Source: Betaproteobacteria bacterium
GTDB taxonomy: Bacteria > Pseudomonadota > Gammaproteobacteria > Burkholderiales > Usitatibacteraceae
Direction of reading: 5' to 3'
Assembly (NCBI GenBank): GCA_016720855.1
Contig: JADKJU010000001.1
Location: 923,501-987,500 of the forward strand
Length of the DNA stretch: 64,000 bases
The notes under the pieces are model-generated. The model was not told the origin of the DNA. It saw nothing but the letters and a program-made list of their open reading frames with translations, and did not search any database. The position numbers and the translations under genes are program-made. Shown here in pieces: positions 17,306 to 26,833 of the stretch; position 1 is the stretch's first letter, and every line of letters starts with the position of its first letter.

Positions 17306-18616
17306 CTAGGCGACCACGCCGGCCCAGGCCTCGAAAAACCCGGGAAACGTCTTCGACACGCAGGCGGGATCGTTGATGCGGACCGGGACGGGACCGAAGG
17401 CCGCCAGCGCGAAGCACATCGCCATGCGGTGGTCGTCGTAGGTATCGATCGCCACCGGGGGACCGGCGCGCACGGGTCCCGAGTAGCCCGTGGGGGGCGT
17501 GATCGCCAGGCAGTCGGCGCCCTCCTCCACGACGGCACCGAGCTTGCGCAGCTCGGTGGCCATGGCGGCCAACCGGTCGGTCTCCTTCACGCGCCAGCTG
17601 GCGATGTTGCGAAGCCGGGAAGGCCCGCTCGCGAACAGGGCGAGAACTGCCGCCGTCATCGCAGCGTCTGGAATCGTGTTGAGGTCCGCATCCAGCGGCT
17701 TGAGCGGCAGCCGGCCCGACACCTCGATCCAGTTGTCGCCCAGCGTGACCTTCCCACCCATCGCCTCGATCACTTCCGTGAAGCGGACGTCGCCCTGGAG
17801 GCTGGTGCGCCCCACGCCCTCGACGCGAAGCGGACCCCCTCCCAGCAGGCCCGCCGCGAGGAAGTAGGACGCCGACGAGGCATCGCCTTCGACGTCGATC
17901 GTCCCGGGCGAGCGGTAGCGGGCGCCCGCCGGCAGTGCGAACGCGCCGCAGCCCTCGCGCTCGACATGAACGCCGAATCGCTGCAGGAGGGCCAGCGTCA
18001 TCTCGACGTAGGGCTTCGAGATCAACTCGCCCACGACCTCGATTCGTGCCGCGTTTCCCGCCGCGCCGAGCGCCATGAGGAGCGCGGTGAGGAACTGGCT
18101 CGACACGTTTCCGCGCACCCGGACGGCCGCGTTCGCTCGGCGCTCGCAGGGCGCGATCGCCAGCGGCGGGAAACCCTCGTTCGCCAGGTATTCGATGCGG
18201 GCGCCGGCCTGGCGCAGGGCATCGACGAGGTCGCCGATGGGACGCTCATGCATGCGCGGCACGCCTTCCAGCCGGTAGTGCCCGTCGCCCAGCGCCAGCG
18301 CCGCGGTGAGCGAGCGGAAAGCGGTGCCCGCGTTGCCCAGGAAGATCGATGCCTGCTTCACCGGGAACCCGCCCGGTGCGCCCTGCACCGACCAGTCCCC
18401 CTCCCGGGAGCCGGGCACCAGCGATATGCCGAGCGTGCGCAGCGCCTCGAGCATCACGCGGGTGTCGTCGGAATCGAGGAGCCCGCGAACCTGCGTCGTG
18501 CCTTCCGCGAGTGCTGCGAGTAGAAGGGTGCGATTCGACAGGCTCTTGGAACCCGGAAGGCGCAGCGCGCCGGACGCGCGGGAGGCGTGCGCGAGGTCGA
18601 GATGGTTCACGGTCAC
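17306..18616 (-). CDS. aroA: 3-phosphoshikimate 1-carboxyvinyltransferase (EPSP synthase)
   Basis: A 436-residue enzyme of the shikimate pathway transferring enolpyruvyl from PEP to shikimate-3-phosphate. It has the N-terminal PGSKSLSNRTLLLAALA, the PEP-binding LGNAGTAFRSL, the GDASSASYFLAAG motif and the RVKETDRLAAMATELRKLG signature near residue 345. The proposed start is GTG 18616, overlapping the tyrA stop by 4 bases; a second GTG six bases downstream (18610) is also possible. LGNAGTAFRSL has Ala after GNAGT, as in class I glyphosate-sensitive enzymes. Confidence 0.93.
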   Translation of the reverse strand: MTVNHLDLAHASRASGALRLPGSKSLSNRTLLLAALAEGTTQVRGLLDSDDTRVMLEALRTLGISLVPGSREGDWSVQGAPGGFPVKQASIFLGNAGTAFRSLTAALALGDGHYRLEGVPRMHERPIGDLVDALRQAGARIEYLANEGFPPLAIAPCERRANAAVRVRGNVSSQFLTALLMALGAAGNAARIEVVGELISKPYVEMTLALLQRFGVHVEREGCGAFALPAGARYRSPGTIDVEGDASSASYFLAAGLLGGGPLRVEGVGRTSLQGDVRFTEVIEAMGGKVTLGDNWIEVSGRLPLKPLDADLNTIPDAAMTAAVLALFASGPSRLRNIASWRVKETDRLAAMATELRKLGAVVEEGADCLAITPPTGYSGPVRAGPPVAIDTYDDHRMAMCFALAAFGPVPVRINDPACVSKTFPGFFEAWAGVVA

Positions 18617-19500
18617 TCGTCCGAGGTGCTGCGCTTGCCGCCCGCCCACGCGCGGCGGGCATTGCGCGCTTCGGCCATCAGCCGCTGCAGGCCCGGCCCG
18701 TCGCCCTTGGCGATCAGCTCGCGGAACACCGCAACGCGGGCCACGTAGCGGTCCACCTCCTCGAGCAGCGCCTCGCGATTGGCCAGCGCGATGTCGCGCC
18801 ACATCTCGGGAGAACTGGCGGAGATGCGGGTGAAGTCGCGGAACCCGCCGGCGGCGAATCCGAGCAGTTCCGCCGCGTCGGCCCTCGATACGATCTCGGA
18901 GACCAGCGCGAAGGCGAGCACGTGCGGCAGGTGGCTCACCGAGGCGAAGATGCGATCGTGCGCAACGGCCGGCATCTCGGTCACGCGCGCCCCGCACGCC
19001 TCCCAGCAGGTGCGTACGAGCGAGGTGGCGTCCGGGGACGTCGCGGGCTCCGGCGTGAGCACGACGCGGGCGCCGCGGAAGAGATCCGGGACCGCGGCAT
19101 CCACGCCGCTCGCCTCTCGCCCCGCGATCGGGTGGCCCGGGACGAATCTCGGCATCCGGTCGTGCAGTTCCCCCGCGGCCGTGCGCATGACATCGGCCTT
19201 GGTGCTGCCCGCATCGGTGACCACGGCGTCCCTGCCCAGCCCGAGTGCGACGTCGTGCAGGACGGGCCCGATGGCGCGCACCGGGACCGAAACGAAGACG
19301 AGGTCGGCGCCGGCGGCCGCTTCCGAGGCCGACTCGGCCGCCGTGTCGATGACGCCAAGCGCCGCGGCGCGCTCGAGGGCCTGCGAATCGCGATCGACGC
19401 CGACGACTTTCGCAACCGCCCCGGCGCGTCGCATCGCAAGCGCGAACGAGCCCCCGATCATGCCGACGCCGATGACCGCAATCGTCTTCAGGCGTCGCAA
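18613..19500 (-). CDS. tyrA: prephenate dehydrogenase
   Basis: A 295-residue TyrA of the stand-alone, cyclohexadienyl-dehydrogenase type. NAD(P)-binding is VGMIGGSFALAM at residue 12; GHPIAGRE near residue 120 and SHLPHVLAFALV near residue 190 are the substrate-pocket segments. It makes 4-hydroxyphenylpyruvate (or tyrosine from arogenate). The start is TTG 19500, with GAGG just upstream; it lies 7 bases after hisC. It has no fused chorismate mutase or ACT domain. Confidence 0.92.
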   Translation of the reverse strand: MRRLKTIAVIGVGMIGGSFALAMRRAGAVAKVVGVDRDSQALERAAALGVIDTAAESASEAAAGADLVFVSVPVRAIGPVLHDVALGLGRDAVVTDAGSTKADVMRTAAGELHDRMPRFVPGHPIAGREASGVDAAVPDLFRGARVVLTPEPATSPDATSLVRTCWEACGARVTEMPAVAHDRIFASVSHLPHVLAFALVSEIVSRADAAELLGFAAGGFRDFTRISASSPEMWRDIALANREALLEEVDRYVARVAVFRELIAKGDGPGLQRLMAEARNARRAWAGGKRSTSDE

Positions 19501-19507
19501 GGCGGCC

Positions 19508-20611
19508 TCACGCGGTCTTGAGCGCGCGCTCGAGCGCGGCGAGGAAGCGCTCGTTCTGCGGCGCCGTCCCTACCGTCACGCGAAGATGCTCGGGCATGCC
19601 GTAGCTCGCGATGGGGCGCACGATCACGCCTTCACGCAGGAGTGAGGCGTAGATTCGCGCGGCATCGCCCACCCGCACCGCGATGAAGTTTCCCGACGAG
19701 GCGATGAACTCGAGCCCCAGCCGCCCGAAGCCCTTCGCCAGCTGTTCCAGGCCCGTTGCATTGACGCGCCGGCTCTGCGCGATGAATGCCTCGTCGCCCA
19801 GCGCCGCGCAGGCAGCGACCATGGCGAGATGATTCACGTTGAATGGCTGCCGGACGCGGTTCATGAGCTCGGCAACTTCCGGATGCGCGAGCCCGAATCC
19901 CACGCGCAGCCCGGCCAGGCCGTACGCTTTCGACAGGGTGCGCGAGATCACCAGGTTGGGAAATTGCGCGAGCCAGGCCGCCGTGGGTGATTGCCGGTCG
20001 GGGGGCAGGTATTCGCCGTAGGCCTCGTCCATCACGACGAGCGTGGCTGGCGGGACGCGCTCCACGAATGCGCGGATCTCCTCCCACGGCAGGAACGTGC
20101 CCGTCGGATTGTTGGGGTTCGCGAGGAACACGATCTTCGTATCCGGGCGTATCGCCGCTGCCATCGCCGCGAGGTCGTGGCCATAGTCCCTGGCGGCGAC
20201 CTCGATGCCGCGCGCGCCTATGGCCTGCACCACGAGGGGATAGACCATGAAGGCATGGCGGGAATACACGGCGGAATCGGCGGGGGTGAGGAAGGCGCGC
20301 GCCACGAGTTCCAGCACGTCGTTCGATCCGTTGCCGAGCACGATGTTCTCGGGGCGCACCGCGAGCTTCGCCGAGATCGCCGCCTTGAGATCGTGCCCGC
20401 TGCCATCCGGATACCAGGCCAGGTCGCCCAGCGCGCCGCGAAGCGCCTCGATCGCCTTCGGCGAGGAGCCGAGCGGGTTCTCGTTGGAGGCCAGCTTGAG
20501 GATTTCCGACTCCGCGATGCCGAGCTCGCGCGCAGTCTCGGCCACGGGCTTGCCGGGCACGTAGGGCGCGATGGCGCGCACATGCGCCGGGGCGAGGTCT
20601 TTCGGGCTCAT
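19508..20611 (-). CDS. hisC: histidinol-phosphate / aromatic aminotransferase
   Basis: A 367-residue class I/II aminotransferase of the HisC family. The PLP lysine is in ISRTLSKAYGLAGLRVG near residue 228; LASNENPLGSSP near residue 40 and ANPNNPTGTF near residue 165 bind substrate and PLP. Placed between pheA and tyrA, it is the HisHb-type paralogue of the serC-aroA supraoperon and probably also acts on phenylpyruvate or 4-hydroxyphenylpyruvate, an inference from context. Start ATG 20611, 3 bases after the pheA stop. Confidence 0.92.
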   Translation of the reverse strand: MSPKDLAPAHVRAIAPYVPGKPVAETARELGIAESEILKLASNENPLGSSPKAIEALRGALGDLAWYPDGSGHDLKAAISAKLAVRPENIVLGNGSNDVLELVARAFLTPADSAVYSRHAFMVYPLVVQAIGARGIEVAARDYGHDLAAMAAAIRPDTKIVFLANPNNPTGTFLPWEEIRAFVERVPPATLVVMDEAYGEYLPPDRQSPTAAWLAQFPNLVISRTLSKAYGLAGLRVGFGLAHPEVAELMNRVRQPFNVNHLAMVAACAALGDEAFIAQSRRVNATGLEQLAKGFGRLGLEFIASSGNFIAVRVGDAARIYASLLREGVIVRPIASYGMPEHLRVTVGTAPQNERFLAALERALKTA

Positions 20612-20614
20612 GGC

Positions 20615-21682
20615 CTAGATGACCGCCATCGGGTAGGAACCGAGCACCTTCAGGTACCCGGCGATGCGGCCCACCTCCTCGAGCGCGCTGGCGACGTTGA
20701 CGTCGTTCCGGTGGCCTTCGATGTCCACGAAGAAGAGGTATTCCCAGAGTGCGATTTTCGACGGGCGCGACTCGAACCGGGTCATGGAAACGCCGCGCGT
20801 GGCAAAGGGCGTGAGCATCTCGTAGACCGCGCCCGCCCGGTTGCGCGCCGCCAGCACCAGGGAGGTGCGGTCGCTCCCCGAGGGCTTCGGTTCATAGTCG
20901 CCCAGGATGAGGAATCGCGTCGTGTTGTTGGGCTCGTCCTCGATATTGGAAGCGAGAATCGAAAGCTTGTAATGGTCCGCGGCGCGGTCGCCCGCGACGG
21001 CGGCGCTGCCGGGCTCTTCGGCGGCGCGCCGCGCCGCCTCGGCGTTGCTCGCGACCACCACCCGCTCCGCGTCGGGCACGTTGTTGTTGAGCCATTCGTG
21101 GCACTGCGCGAGCGACTGGCCGTGCGAGAAGATGCGGAGAATCGAGGCGAGTTCAGCGGGCGCTTTCGCCATCAGGTGGTGGTGGATCCGCACGAGCACC
21201 TCTCCGCACACCTTGGCCGGCGTCTGCGGCATGAGATCGAGCGAGCGGCCCACCGCGCCTTCGGTGGAGTTCTCGACGGGCACCACGCCGAAGTCGGCCG
21301 CGCTCGACTCCACCGCCCGGTAGACCTCGTCGATGGAGGCCATGGGCCTTGTCACCGCGGCGTGGCCGAAATGCTTCATCGCCGCGCTCTCGCTGAACGT
21401 GCCCTGCGGCCCCAGGTAGGCCACGGTGATGGGCCGCTCGAGCGCGAGGCAGGCCGACATGATCTCGCGAAAGATCAGCGCCACCGATTCGTCGGACAGC
21501 GGTCCCCGGTTTCGCTCCTTGATCCCGCGCAGGACCTGCGCCTCGCGCTCGGGACGATAGGCCTGCCCGACCTTGAGGGTGCCGATGGCGCGCGCCAGCT
21601 GCGCGCGCTGGTTCAGGCGCTCGAGAATCTCCCCGTTGAGGCGGTCGATCTCGCCGCGCAGGCGATCGAGTTCGTCCGTCAT
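20615..21682 (-). CDS. pheA: bifunctional chorismate mutase / prephenate dehydratase (P-protein)
   Basis: A 355-residue fusion for phenylalanine synthesis. Residues 1-85 are the AroQ chorismate mutase (LDRLRGEIDRLNGEILERLNQRA). Residues about 90-270 are prephenate dehydratase, with YLGPQGTFSESA, the dimer core and the catalytic NNTTRFLILG. Residues about 280-355 form the regulatory ACT domain with GAVYEML and ESRPSK, the phenylalanine-binding motifs, so feedback inhibition is expected. The start ATG 21682 overlaps the PGDH stop by 4 bases. Confidence 0.95.
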   Translation of the reverse strand: MTDELDRLRGEIDRLNGEILERLNQRAQLARAIGTLKVGQAYRPEREAQVLRGIKERNRGPLSDESVALIFREIMSACLALERPITVAYLGPQGTFSESAAMKHFGHAAVTRPMASIDEVYRAVESSAADFGVVPVENSTEGAVGRSLDLMPQTPAKVCGEVLVRIHHHLMAKAPAELASILRIFSHGQSLAQCHEWLNNNVPDAERVVVASNAEAARRAAEEPGSAAVAGDRAADHYKLSILASNIEDEPNNTTRFLILGDYEPKPSGSDRTSLVLAARNRAGAVYEMLTPFATRGVSMTRFESRPSKIALWEYLFFVDIEGHRNDVNVASALEEVGRIAGYLKVLGSYPMAVI

Positions 21683-22899
21683 GCGCGAGGATCCGGCAGG
21701 GGGGCGACAAGGCGCACGGATAGTACGCCGGGGATGCGCGAGAGCCCCAGGACCACGCCCGGCTCGATCTCGCTGTCGAGATCGACGAGGGTGAAGGCCA
21801 TCTCCCCTTTCGACTTGTTCACCATGTTGTGGATGTTGAGGCCGCTCGCTGCCATCGTAGTCGAAATCATCCCCAGCATGTTGGGCACGTTCGCGTTCGC
21901 GATCGCCACGCGATGCGGCGATTCGCGAGGCATCTCGATCGAGGGAAAGTTGACCGCATTTCGCACCGCGCCTTCCTCCAGGTAGTCGCGCAACTGGTCG
22001 ATCACCATGGCGGCGCTGGCCTCCTCCGCCTCTTCCGTCGACGCCCCCAGGTGCGGCAGGGCGACGATGCCCGCCTGCCCGGAATAGCGCGGGCTCGGAA
22101 AGTCGCACACGTAGGCCTTGAGGCGGCCTGAGGCGACCGCGGCCACGACGGCTTCCTCGTCCACGATCGCGGCGCGCGAGAAATTGAGCAGCACGGCGCC
22201 GGGGCGGAGGAGCGCAAAGCGCCTTTCGTTCGCCAGGTGGCGCGTGGACTCCGAGAGCGGGACGTGCAAGGACAGGAAATCGGAAGCCGAAAAGGCCTCG
22301 TCGATGGAACCCACGAGGCGGACCGGTGCCGGCAGGCGCGAGGCCGTCTCGGCCGTGACATGCGGGTCGAACCCCACCACGCGAAGTCCGAGCTTGAGCG
22401 CTGCGTCGGCCACCAATCCCCCGATGGCGCCCAGGCCGATGACCCCGAGGGTCTTGCCGCGAACCTCGACCCCCGCGAATTTCTTCTTGCCGTCCTCCAC
22501 GCGCCGCTCGAAATCCGCTCCGGGCGCCAGGCTGCGGACGCCGTCGATCGCGGGGACCAGGTTGCGTGCCGCCAGGAAGATCGCGGCAACGACCAGTTCC
22601 TTCACCGCGTTCGCATTGGCGCCGGGCGCATTGAAGACCGGGATGCCGCGCCGGGTCATCTCCGCCACGGGAATGTTGTTCACGCCCGCGCCGGCGCGGG
22701 CGATCGCCTTCACGCTTGCGGCCACCGCAGCCGCATCCAGGACGTGCGAGCGGAGCAGGATCGCGTCGGGATCGGCGAGCGCGTGCTCGACGCGGTAGGT
22801 CCCCGCGGGAAACCGCCGCAGGCCCTTCGCGGAGATCGTGTTCCAGGTGGCGATGCGGAACGGCTCGCGTTCCTGGCCGTCGGCTCGTTCCTCGATCAT
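21679..22899 (-). CDS. D-3-phosphoglycerate dehydrogenase (ACT-domain type)
   Basis: A 406-residue D-2-hydroxyacid dehydrogenase with C-terminal ACT domain. NAD-binding is VIGLGAIGGLVADAAL near residue 155; the catalytic Arg, Glu and His appear in NFSRAAIVDEEAV and LPHLGASTEEAEEAS. The ACT domain starts about residue 325 (HRVAIANANVPNMLGMISTTMA). It oxidises 3-phosphoglycerate, the first step of serine synthesis; SerC, the next enzyme, is encoded 7 bases upstream. This gene, an addition to the classic supraoperon, overlaps pheA by 4 bases. It is probably a serA homologue, but related dehydrogenases cannot be excluded. Confidence 0.88.
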   Translation of the reverse strand: MIEERADGQEREPFRIATWNTISAKGLRRFPAGTYRVEHALADPDAILLRSHVLDAAAVAASVKAIARAGAGVNNIPVAEMTRRGIPVFNAPGANANAVKELVVAAIFLAARNLVPAIDGVRSLAPGADFERRVEDGKKKFAGVEVRGKTLGVIGLGAIGGLVADAALKLGLRVVGFDPHVTAETASRLPAPVRLVGSIDEAFSASDFLSLHVPLSESTRHLANERRFALLRPGAVLLNFSRAAIVDEEAVVAAVASGRLKAYVCDFPSPRYSGQAGIVALPHLGASTEEAEEASAAMVIDQLRDYLEEGAVRNAVNFPSIEMPRESPHRVAIANANVPNMLGMISTTMAASGLNIHNMVNKSKGEMAFTLVDLDSEIEPGVVLGLSRIPGVLSVRLVAPLPDPRA

Positions 22900-22906
22900 G
22901 CTGGCG

Positions 22907-23986
22907 CTAGCCGTTCCGGCGCGCGAAGTCCTTCAGGAACTCGACGAGTGCCGCCACGCCCGCCAGAGGCATGGCGTTGTAGATCGAGGCCCGCATGCCC
23001 CCCACCGAGCGGTGGCCCTTCAATTGCGAAAGGCCGGCCGCCTGCGCTTGCGCCAGGAAGCGCGCGTCGAGCGAATCGTCTTCGAGGCGAAAGGGCACGT
23101 TCATGCGCGAGCGGTCCGGCTTCGCGACCGGATTCGAATAGAACGGGATCGCATCCAGGCAATCGTAGAGGAGCGTGGCCTTCGCGATGTTCTCGCGCTC
23201 CATGGCCGCGAGGCCGCCCTTCGCGAGGAGCCACTTGAAGGTCAGTCCCGCGAGGTAGAGGGCGAACGTGGGCGGGGTGTTGAGCATCGAGTCCGCGTCG
23301 GCCTGCAACTTGAAATCGAGAACGTTCGGCGTATCGGCCAGCGCGTGCCCGATGAGGTCCTCGCGAACGATCACGATGACGAGACCGGCCGGCCCGATGT
23401 TCTTTTGCGCGCCCGCGTAGATGAGGCCGAACCGCGAGACGTCCACCGGCCTGGACAGGATGTGCGAGGACATGTCGGCAACGAGCGGGACCCCGGCCGT
23501 GTCGGGGGTCCAGTGGTACTCCACCCCGCCGATGGTTTCATTGGTGCAGACGTGCACGTAGGCCGCGCCCGGCGAGAGCTTCCACGATGGCTGCGCGGGA
23601 ACGTACGTGAATTTTCGGTCCTCGGCGGTGGCCGCGAGGTTGGCGCGGCAATATTTCCCCGCTTCCGACAGCGCCTTCTTCGACCATTCCCCCGTCACGA
23701 CGAAGTCGGCTTCGCCCTTGCCGCGAAGCAGGTTCATCGGGACGGCCGCGAACTGCGCCGTCGCACCGCCCTGGAGGAACAGCACCTTGTAGTTCGCGGG
23801 AATCGCCAGGAGCGAGCGCAGGTCCGCTTCGGCTTGCGAGGCGACCGCGACGAACTCCTTGCCGCGATGGCTCATCTCCATGATGGACATGCCCATTCCG
23901 TGCCAGTCGATGAATTCCGCCCTCGCCTGCTCGAGCACCGAGGGGACCAGCATCGCGGGCCCGGATCCGAAATTCCACACGTGCAT
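22907..23986 (-). CDS. serC: phosphoserine aminotransferase
   Basis: A 359-residue class V aminotransferase making phosphoserine and, in pyridoxine synthesis, 4-phosphohydroxythreonine. It starts MHVWNFGSGPAMLV, has FLQGGATAQFA near residue 75 and the PLP lysine in YAGAQKNIGPAGL near residue 195. It lies 33 bases after gyrA on the same strand and 7 bases before the phosphoglycerate dehydrogenase gene. Confidence 0.95.
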   Translation of the reverse strand: MHVWNFGSGPAMLVPSVLEQARAEFIDWHGMGMSIMEMSHRGKEFVAVASQAEADLRSLLAIPANYKVLFLQGGATAQFAAVPMNLLRGKGEADFVVTGEWSKKALSEAGKYCRANLAATAEDRKFTYVPAQPSWKLSPGAAYVHVCTNETIGGVEYHWTPDTAGVPLVADMSSHILSRPVDVSRFGLIYAGAQKNIGPAGLVIVIVREDLIGHALADTPNVLDFKLQADADSMLNTPPTFALYLAGLTFKWLLAKGGLAAMERENIAKATLLYDCLDAIPFYSNPVAKPDRSRMNVPFRLEDDSLDARFLAQAQAAGLSQLKGHRSVGGMRASIYNAMPLAGVAALVEFLKDFARRNG

Positions 23987-24019
23987 TTCGCCTTCCCTCC
24001 GATTCGGTACGGCGCCCGC

Positions 24020-26605
24020 TCAGGCGGGCGCGGGCTCGCCTTGGTTCCCGTTCCCGTTCCCGTTCTCTTCCTCGTCGCGATCCAGCACCGTTTGCAGGCC
24101 CGAAAGCGTCTCGCCCTCGCCCAGGTTGATGAGGGTAACGCCCTGCGTGGAGCGCCCCATCTCGCGAATTTCCTTCACCCGCGTGCGGATGAGCACGCCG
24201 CCGGACGTGATGAGCATGATTTCGTCGTCCCGGGAAACGAGGGTCGCCGCGACCACCTTCCCGTTCCTCTCCGAGGTCTGGATGGCGATCATGCCCAGCG
24301 TGCCGCGGCCGTGGCGCGTGTATTCCGCGATCGACGTGCGCTTGCCGTAGCCGTTCTCGGTGGCGGTGAGCACGCTTTGCGCCTCGTCCTCGGCCACGAG
24401 GAGCGCGATCACCTTTCCGCCCTTCGTGAGGTTCATCCCGCGAACGCCGCGCGCGCCGCGGCCCATCGGGCGCACGTCGTTCTCGTCGAAGCGAACGGCC
24501 TTGCCTTCGTCGGAGAAGAGCATCACGTCGTGCCTGCCGTCGGTGAGCGCCACGCCGATGAGGTGGTCGCCCTCGTCCAGGTCCACCGCGATGATCCCCG
24601 AGTTGCGCGGCCGCGAGAAGTCCGAGAGCGAGGTCTTCTTCACCACGCCCTGCTGCGTCGCGAAGAACACGTAGCTGTCCTCCACGAACTCGCGCACCGG
24701 GAGGATCGCGTTGATGCGCTCGTCCTGGTCCATCTTGAGGAGGTTCACGATGGGCTTGCCGCGGCTCGCGCGGCTGCCCAGGGGCACCTCGTACACCTTG
24801 ATCCAGTACACCTTGCCCTTGTTCGAGAAGCACAGCACGTAGTCGTGCGTGTTCGCGATGAAGAGCTTCTCGATGAAGTCGTCCTCCTTCGTGGTGGTCG
24901 CCTGCTTGCCGCGCCCGCCGCGCTTCTGCGCGCCGTACTCGTCGAGCTTCTGGCTCTTGATGTAGCCCGTGTGGGACAGGGTCACCACGACGTCCTCGGG
25001 AGCGATGAGGTCCTCCATCGACAGGTCCTGCCCGTTCACCACGATCTCGCTGCGGCGCGCGTCGCCGAACTCGCGCTTGATTTCCTGCAGCTCGTCGGAA
25101 ATGATGCGCGTGACCCGCTCGGGCCTTGCGAGGATGTCCAGGAGGTCCTCCACGGCCGCGATGACCTCGCGGTATTCGGCGAGGATCTTGTCCTGCTCGA
25201 GCCCGGTGAGGCGCTGGAGCTGCATCTCGAGGATGCGCTGCGCCTGCACGTCCGAAAGCCGGTAGCCGTTCTTCGCCAGCCCGAAATCCTTCGGCAGGTT
25301 CTCCGGGCGGAACTGCTCCGCGCTCGCCCGCGAAAGCATCTCCTCGACGAGACCGGAGCGCCAGGTGCGAGCCATGAGCTCGACCTTGGCCGCCGCCGGC
25401 GTGGCGGCCGCCTTGATGATGGCGATCACCTCGTCCACGTTGGACAGCGCCACCGCGAGGCCCTCGAGCACGTGGCCGCGCTCGCGAGCCTTGCGCAGGT
25501 CGAACACGGTGCGGCGCGTGATGACCTCGCGGCGGTGGCGAAGGAAGGCGTCCAGGAACTGCTTGAGGTTCAGGATCTTCGGCTGGCCGTCGAGCAGGGC
25601 CACCATGTTCATGCCGAACGTCTCCTGCATCTGCGTGAGCTTGTACAGGTTGTTCAGCACGATCTCGGCCACTTCGCCGCGCTTGAGCTCGATCACGAGC
25701 CGCATGCCCTTCTTGTCCGACTCGTTGCGCAGGTCCGCGATGCCCTCGATCTTCTTCTCGTGCACCAGCTCGCTGATGCGCTTGAGGAGCTGGTCGCCGC
25801 CGACCTGGTACGGGAGTTCGTCCACGACGATGGCCTGCTTGTTGGCCCTTTCCATGTCCTCGATGTGGGCGCGGGCGCGCATCACCACGCGCCCCCGGCC
25901 GGTGCGGTATCCCTCCTTCACGCCGGCGGTGCCATAGATGATGCCGGCGGTGGGGAAATCGGGCGCCGGGACGATCGCGATGAGCTCCTCGATGTCGATG
26001 TCGGGGTTGCCCAGCACCGCGATGCAGGCGTCCACCACCTCGTTCAGGTTGTGCGGCGGGATATTCGTCGCCATGCCCACCGCGATGCCCGAGGAGCCGT
26101 TCACCAGCAGGTTCGGGAAGCGGGCCGGCAGGATGAGGGGCTCCTCCTCGCTGCCGTCGTAGTTGGGGCCGTAATCGACCGTCTCCTTTTCCAGGTCCGC
26201 CAGCAGCTCGTGGGCGATCTTGGACATCCGGATCTCGGTGTAACGCATGGCGGCCGCGTTGTCCCCGTCCACCGAGCCGAAGTTGCCCTGCCCGTCGATG
26301 AGTGGGTAGCGCAGGGAAAACTCCTGGGCCATCCGGACGATCGTGTCGTAAACGGCCGTGTCGCCGTGGGGATGGTACTTGCCGATCACGTCGCCCACGA
26401 TGCGGGCCGACTTCTTGTAGGCCTTGTTCCAGTCGTTGGAGAGCTCGTGCATGGCGAAAAGCACGCGCCGGTGCACCGGCTTCAGGCCGTCCCGGGCATC
26501 GGGCAGCGCCCGCCCCACGATCACGCTCATGGCGTAATCGAGGTAGGAGCGGCGCATTTCCTGCTCAATGCTGATCGGGTGGGTTTCTTTGGCGAATTGT
26601 TCCAT
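24020..26605 (-). CDS. gyrA: DNA gyrase subunit A
   Basis: An 861-residue type IIA topoisomerase subunit. The catalytic tyrosine is in AAMRYTEIRMSK near residue 122; the quinolone-resistance region reads HPHGDTAVYDT, with Thr at the E. coli Ser83 position (natural in many beta/gammaproteobacteria) and the Asp87 position kept. The C-terminal half has the six-bladed pinwheel, with GyrA-box QKRGGRGKQA near residue 560. The tail is Asn/Gly rich. Start ATG 26605 (MEQFAKETHPISIEQEM); first gene of the supraoperon. Confidence 0.97.
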   Translation of the reverse strand: MEQFAKETHPISIEQEMRRSYLDYAMSVIVGRALPDARDGLKPVHRRVLFAMHELSNDWNKAYKKSARIVGDVIGKYHPHGDTAVYDTIVRMAQEFSLRYPLIDGQGNFGSVDGDNAAAMRYTEIRMSKIAHELLADLEKETVDYGPNYDGSEEEPLILPARFPNLLVNGSSGIAVGMATNIPPHNLNEVVDACIAVLGNPDIDIEELIAIVPAPDFPTAGIIYGTAGVKEGYRTGRGRVVMRARAHIEDMERANKQAIVVDELPYQVGGDQLLKRISELVHEKKIEGIADLRNESDKKGMRLVIELKRGEVAEIVLNNLYKLTQMQETFGMNMVALLDGQPKILNLKQFLDAFLRHRREVITRRTVFDLRKARERGHVLEGLAVALSNVDEVIAIIKAAATPAAAKVELMARTWRSGLVEEMLSRASAEQFRPENLPKDFGLAKNGYRLSDVQAQRILEMQLQRLTGLEQDKILAEYREVIAAVEDLLDILARPERVTRIISDELQEIKREFGDARRSEIVVNGQDLSMEDLIAPEDVVVTLSHTGYIKSQKLDEYGAQKRGGRGKQATTTKEDDFIEKLFIANTHDYVLCFSNKGKVYWIKVYEVPLGSRASRGKPIVNLLKMDQDERINAILPVREFVEDSYVFFATQQGVVKKTSLSDFSRPRNSGIIAVDLDEGDHLIGVALTDGRHDVMLFSDEGKAVRFDENDVRPMGRGARGVRGMNLTKGGKVIALLVAEDEAQSVLTATENGYGKRTSIAEYTRHGRGTLGMIAIQTSERNGKVVAATLVSRDDEIMLITSGGVLIRTRVKEIREMGRSTQGVTLINLGEGETLSGLQTVLDRDEEENGNGNGNQGEPAPA

Positions 26606-26662
26606 GGGCGGGAGGACTCGAAGCGAACGGCCCGGCACCTCGGCGCCAAAACCTAACCGCTT

Positions 26663-26691
26663 GTTTTAATGGATAAATTTCAGGCTGACAA
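26663..26691 (-). promoter_or_regulatory. possible sigma-70 promoter of gyrA
   Basis: On the minus strand TTGTCA (26686-26691) and TAAAAC (26663-26668) are separated by 17 bases, in an AT-rich patch 58 bases upstream of the gyrA start. The 306-base space between gyrA and ompA (26606-26911) holds the two divergent promoters and nothing else recognisable. Confidence 0.4.
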
Positions 26692-26803
26692 AACTTAAAT
26701 CTTACCACAGTCGGTACGCCTGCCGCCACCCTCGGCGCCCGGCCGGGCAGTGTGGTGCAAACGCAACCTCCTGCCCTGATTGTTGCGGAAACCCCACGCT
26801 TGG

Positions 26804-26833
26804 TTGTGGAACGGAGGGGGCTTTGTGTATGAT
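26804..26833 (+). promoter_or_regulatory. probable sigma-70 promoter of ompA-family gene
   Basis: TTGTGG (26804-26809) and TATGAT (26828-26833) with an 18-base spacer, giving a leader of about 70 bases. The leader contains a short hairpin AGGC-GCGA-GCCT followed by six A and an alternative CAGGC / GCCTG pairing, then the RBS GGGAG. Confidence 0.5.

Noticed and set aside
24020..26605. Thr at the gyrA Ser83 position as a quinolone-resistance mutation
   Set aside because: Thr is the natural residue in many beta- and gammaproteobacteria, and the Asp87 position is unchanged.
22838..26656. Very long open frame antisense to gyrA and serC (over 1200 codons)
   Set aside because: It is rich in His, Arg, Ala and Val, matches no family, and runs opposite to conserved genes; a shadow caused by high GC at third codon positions.
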